A DNA stretch of 64,000 nucleotides from Herpetosiphon geysericola (lineage in GTDB: Bacteria > Chloroflexota > Chloroflexia > Chloroflexales > Herpetosiphonaceae), in assembly GCF_001306135.1 (NCBI RefSeq), contig NZ_LGKP01000012.1, positions 124,001 through 188,000 of the forward strand, in the 5' to 3' direction. The translations under genes and the position numbers were made by a program. Positions 61,783 to 64,000 of the stretch are shown one piece after another. The notes below the pieces were generated by a model, which worked only from the letters and a program-made list of their open reading frames with translations, had not been told where the DNA came from and searched no databases. The first letter of the stretch is position 1; every line of letters starts with the position of its first letter.

Positions 61783-61811
61783 GTGGTGGCAGTTGGGTTG
61801 GCTGCCACCAC
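61783..61811. terminator. hairpin between convergent SDR and FAH genes
   Basis: GTGGTGGCAG pairs exactly with CTGCCACCAC around a 9-nt loop. Little T-run on either strand. Confidence 0.65.
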
Positions 61812-61820
61812 TGTTTGCGA

Positions 61821-62846
61821 TTAATCGCGTTCGACGATTGTATTGCGCAATATACCAATTCGTTCAATTTCTAGCTCGACCACATCGCCAACTTCGAGCC
61901 ATGGGCCTTCGCCGTGGGTGGTTTCGAGCAAGCAGCCAGTGCCAACCGTGCCCGAGCCGATAATTTCGCCTGGCAGCAGCGTTACATCACGCGAGGCCTG
62001 GGCAATCAACTCGCCCAACGTGTAGTAAATATCAGCAAACGAGCCACGCCCGCGTTCTTCGCCATTAACCCGCACGACCATTGCCAAATCGTAGCGGCCA
62101 TCGCCTAGGGCTTTATCCTCAATTTCATCGAGCGTGATCATGGCTGGTCCAAACGAGGTGGCAAAATCTTTGCCCTTGGCTGGCCCCAAGCCAACACTCA
62201 TCTCGCGGGCCTGAATATCGCGCGCCGACCAATCGTTCATAATCATCAAGCCAGCAATATAATATTCGGCCTCAGCTGGCTCAATATCGCGGCATGGCCT
62301 GCCGATCACCGCCGCAATTTCTAGCTCGTAATCAAGCTGGTTAGTGCGTGGCATCATCACATCAGTATCTGGCCCAACGACCGTTGTGGGATTACCAAAA
62401 TAAAAAACTGGCATATCGTACCAAGAATTAGGCACGTCGCGGCCATGTTGGGCGCGAATCTCACGCACATGGTGCTCGAAAGCATAGAAATCGCGAATGG
62501 TTGGAGGCTGAGGAATTGGCGCTAATAAACGCACGCTATCTGGCGGGTAAATCACAGTTTCGCCGCCCAGCGAGAGCATGCTATTGATCGCATCGGGATC
62601 ATCCCATTCAATGCCATCGCCGTCACCACCAAGCACATCAACAACTGCGGCAACGATCTGGATTGCTGCATCAATGCCAAAGCCATCGGCTTCGTGTTGG
62701 AGCATACTCATCAGCGACCAATCGTGGGGCAGATCCTCAAAAACCAAGGCTGCTGCCGCTTGCAGATCGATAATGCCCATCGGTAGCCAGGCGCCAGCCC
62801 GCGCCTCAGAGCCTTCGCCATACCGTCGAAATGAAACAAATTTCAT
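61821..62846 (-). CDS. fumarylacetoacetate hydrolase family protein
   Basis: A 341-residue FAH-family hydrolase or decarboxylase: RDFYAFEHHVREIRAQHG, FYFGNPTTVVGPD, LDYELEIAAVIGRPCRDI (metal Glu residues) and MIMNDWSARDIQ (catalytic motif). It probably cleaves a C-C bond of a 2-oxo acid in aromatic breakdown. AAGGGG lies before the ATG. No catabolic partners are adjacent, so the substrate is open. Confidence 0.92.
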   Translation of the reverse strand: MKFVSFRRYGEGSEARAGAWLPMGIIDLQAAAALVFEDLPHDWSLMSMLQHEADGFGIDAAIQIVAAVVDVLGGDGDGIEWDDPDAINSMLSLGGETVIYPPDSVRLLAPIPQPPTIRDFYAFEHHVREIRAQHGRDVPNSWYDMPVFYFGNPTTVVGPDTDVMMPRTNQLDYELEIAAVIGRPCRDIEPAEAEYYIAGLMIMNDWSARDIQAREMSVGLGPAKGKDFATSFGPAMITLDEIEDKALGDGRYDLAMVVRVNGEERGRGSFADIYYTLGELIAQASRDVTLLPGEIIGSGTVGTGCLLETTHGEGPWLEVGDVVELEIERIGILRNTIVERD

Positions 62847-63284
62847 AAAAAGCCCCTTTTAATTGTGCTTCAATTATAGATGAGGTGTTAGAAGAGAGAA
62901 CATAGAATAGAGAGCAAAGAACATAGGAACTAGGGATCGGTTGTTGGGGGTGGGGATCAGGCTATCGGCTTTTGGCTATCGGGGTGTTGCGGTTCTTGCG
63001 TGGATGGGTTTTTAACGCAGAGGCGCGGAGCAAATGATGAGGGATGAGGGATGAGGGATGTAAGGATGAGGGGTGCGAATTCGTGGCTAAAAAAAGACCT
63101 TGGCGCTCTTCGCGGTTTCGTCTTTCGTGGAATTCGTGGCTAAAAACTCAACTTCGCGCGCTTTGCAGTTACGTCCTTCGTGCTCTTCGTGTCCTTCGTG
63201 GATCAAAAAGCGTACCCTTGCCCTGACAAGATCTTTCAGTGTATGATGCTGCTAGTTTCGCTCTCTAGCGCCATGGAGTTGATG
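62847..63284. repeat. 438-bp satellite gap before the CHAT gene
   Basis: No gene. It contains AGAACATAGAATAGAGAGC (about 62896), CTAGGGATCGGTTGTTGGGG, GGCTTTTGGCTATCGGGG, AACGCAGAGGCGCGGAGC (63016), ATGAGGGATGAGGGATG (about 63037) and CTTTCGTGGAATTCGTGG-type tracts (63120-63200). All families recur in other gaps. Confidence 0.8.
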
Positions 63285-64000
63285 ATGAGCCAATATCTTG
63301 ATCTACGAATTAGCGTTGATGCCAAACAATCCGACCACTATCCAGTTCGAATTTCGACTGCCGATGGTCAGGAATATCGGTCAAGTTTAACGCTGCCTGC
63401 TGAAGATAATCCGATATACACAACGTTTAATATGCTGCTTGGCTATGGCAATCACAGCTTAAATGAAGATCAAGTCATTGAATTTGGCAGTTTGCTCTAT
63501 AACTGTTTGTTGGTTGGTGATGTGCGCACAGCATTTATAAGCGAGCGCAATCGGGCTAAGGCTGAGGATAAAAATATACGGATTCGCTTATCAATTGAAC
63601 CAAGCGAAGTTGATGTTGCCGCGATTCCGTGGGAGTTTGCGTGTGATGATGCGGGCACGCCATTGGTTACGCGGCACTCAATTTGTCGTTTTTTGCCCAG
63701 AAACGAGCCAGTGCCAGCATTAACCTTGGCATCTGATACACCGTTGAAAATGCTGCTCGCTTGGGCTGCTCCTAGTGAGCTTGATCAACAATTAGGCTAC
63801 AGTTTAAATATTGCTGGCGAAGTTGCTGCAATTCGTCAACAGCTTCAGCCATTAATCGAAGCAAAAAAACTTGAATTGCTTGAATTAGCCCATGTAACGG
63901 GCAGTAAGCTTAATCTCGCAATTCAAGATTACCAGCCCCATGTGCTACATTTTATTGGCCATGGCATTATGAATGGCAACACTGGGCAGTTAATTTTTGA
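63285..64000 (+). CDS. CHAT-domain protease, 3' end cut off by the window
   Basis: An open frame with ATG 63285 (MSQYLDLRISVDAKQ) and GGAG at 63275-63278, running to the window end without stop. The first ~110 residues are an N-terminal beta-rich domain, then IPWEFACDD, LVTRHSICRFLP and HVLHFIGHG, the landmark start of CHAT (caspase HetF-associated) peptidases, where the GHG histidine is the first catalytic residue. The catalytic Cys and any C-terminal repeat or effector partner lie outside. CHAT proteases often act in bacterial defence or signalling. Confidence 0.85.
   Translation, partial: MSQYLDLRISVDAKQSDHYPVRISTADGQEYRSSLTLPAEDNPIYTTFNMLLGYGNHSLNEDQVIEFGSLLYNCLLVGDVRTAFISERNRAKAEDKNIRIRLSIEPSEVDVAAIPWEFACDDAGTPLVTRHSICRFLPRNEPVPALTLASDTPLKMLLAWAAPSELDQQLGYSLNIAGEVAAIRQQLQPLIEAKKLELLELAHVTGSKLNLAIQDYQPHVLHFIGHGIMNGNTGQLIF

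Overview
The window looks like a stretch of chromosome from a filamentous member of the Chloroflexota, most likely Herpetosiphon or a close relative. This is inferred from moderate GC content, the gene repertoire (KimA-type permeases, LCP protein, repeated WYFAEG modules, many small lipoproteins) and the many gaps filled with degenerate satellite-like text. There are no rRNA or tRNA genes and no CRISPR array. Most genes are ordinary housekeeping or accessory genes in short operons, with good ribosome binding sites and clear intrinsic terminators.

Layout. 1-6 kb: tail of a DinB-like gene, guaB (IMP dehydrogenase) carrying a 452-residue LAGLIDADG intein exactly before the catalytic cysteine, an LCP cell-wall ligase and a carboxylesterase. 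6-13 kb: a His-rich mini-protein, tsaD, mutM, and two large exported proteins. 13-20 kb: two KimA-like potassium permeases, a DUF456 protein and a subtilase fused to an intracellular FHA domain. 20-29 kb: phosphoesterase with a newly spotted 51-aa membrane protein, GNAT, endonuclease V, a CbiX-like chelatase, TPR and DUF3467 proteins, an orphan DNA methyltransferase operon, a metallopeptidase-like protein and an MBL-fold hydrolase.

31-37 kb is the most rearranged part. modA and modB of a molybdate transporter are separated by about 3.2 kb of mobile DNA: a decayed TnpB (IS1341-type) element whose end supplies the modA stop codon, then an accessory patch (207-aa unknown gene, XRE regulator, HNH nuclease, broken XRE copy). 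37-46 kb: secreted PKD-like protein, a two-gene unit of a small conserved protein plus a leucine-rich protein, a P450 with divergent TetR regulator, pyrE, a phosphoribosyltransferase, phosphoesterase, Uma2 nuclease, Crp/Fnr regulator and sugar-epimerase-like SDR. 46-64 kb: isoaspartyl peptidase, MarR with a divergent MDR reductase, a three-gene ABC-2 exporter, a beta-lactamase-fold hydrolase with a putative regulator behind a tandem operator, small unknown genes, an APH kinase, a QueA-like enzyme, SDR/SnoaL pair, PHB-depolymerase-like esterase, an Rrf2 regulator with a DFR-like SDR under strong palindromes, a FAH-family hydrolase, and the start of a CHAT-domain protease at the window edge.

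Two kinds of repeat run through the window: a 65-nt double-hairpin element (four copies, one truncated), and short degenerate satellite families in gaps. One satellite tract forms the end of a coding sequence. The best candidates for something new are the guaB intein with its attenuator-like leader, the modA/modB split, the LRR two-gene unit, the subtilase-FHA fusion and the edge CHAT gene.
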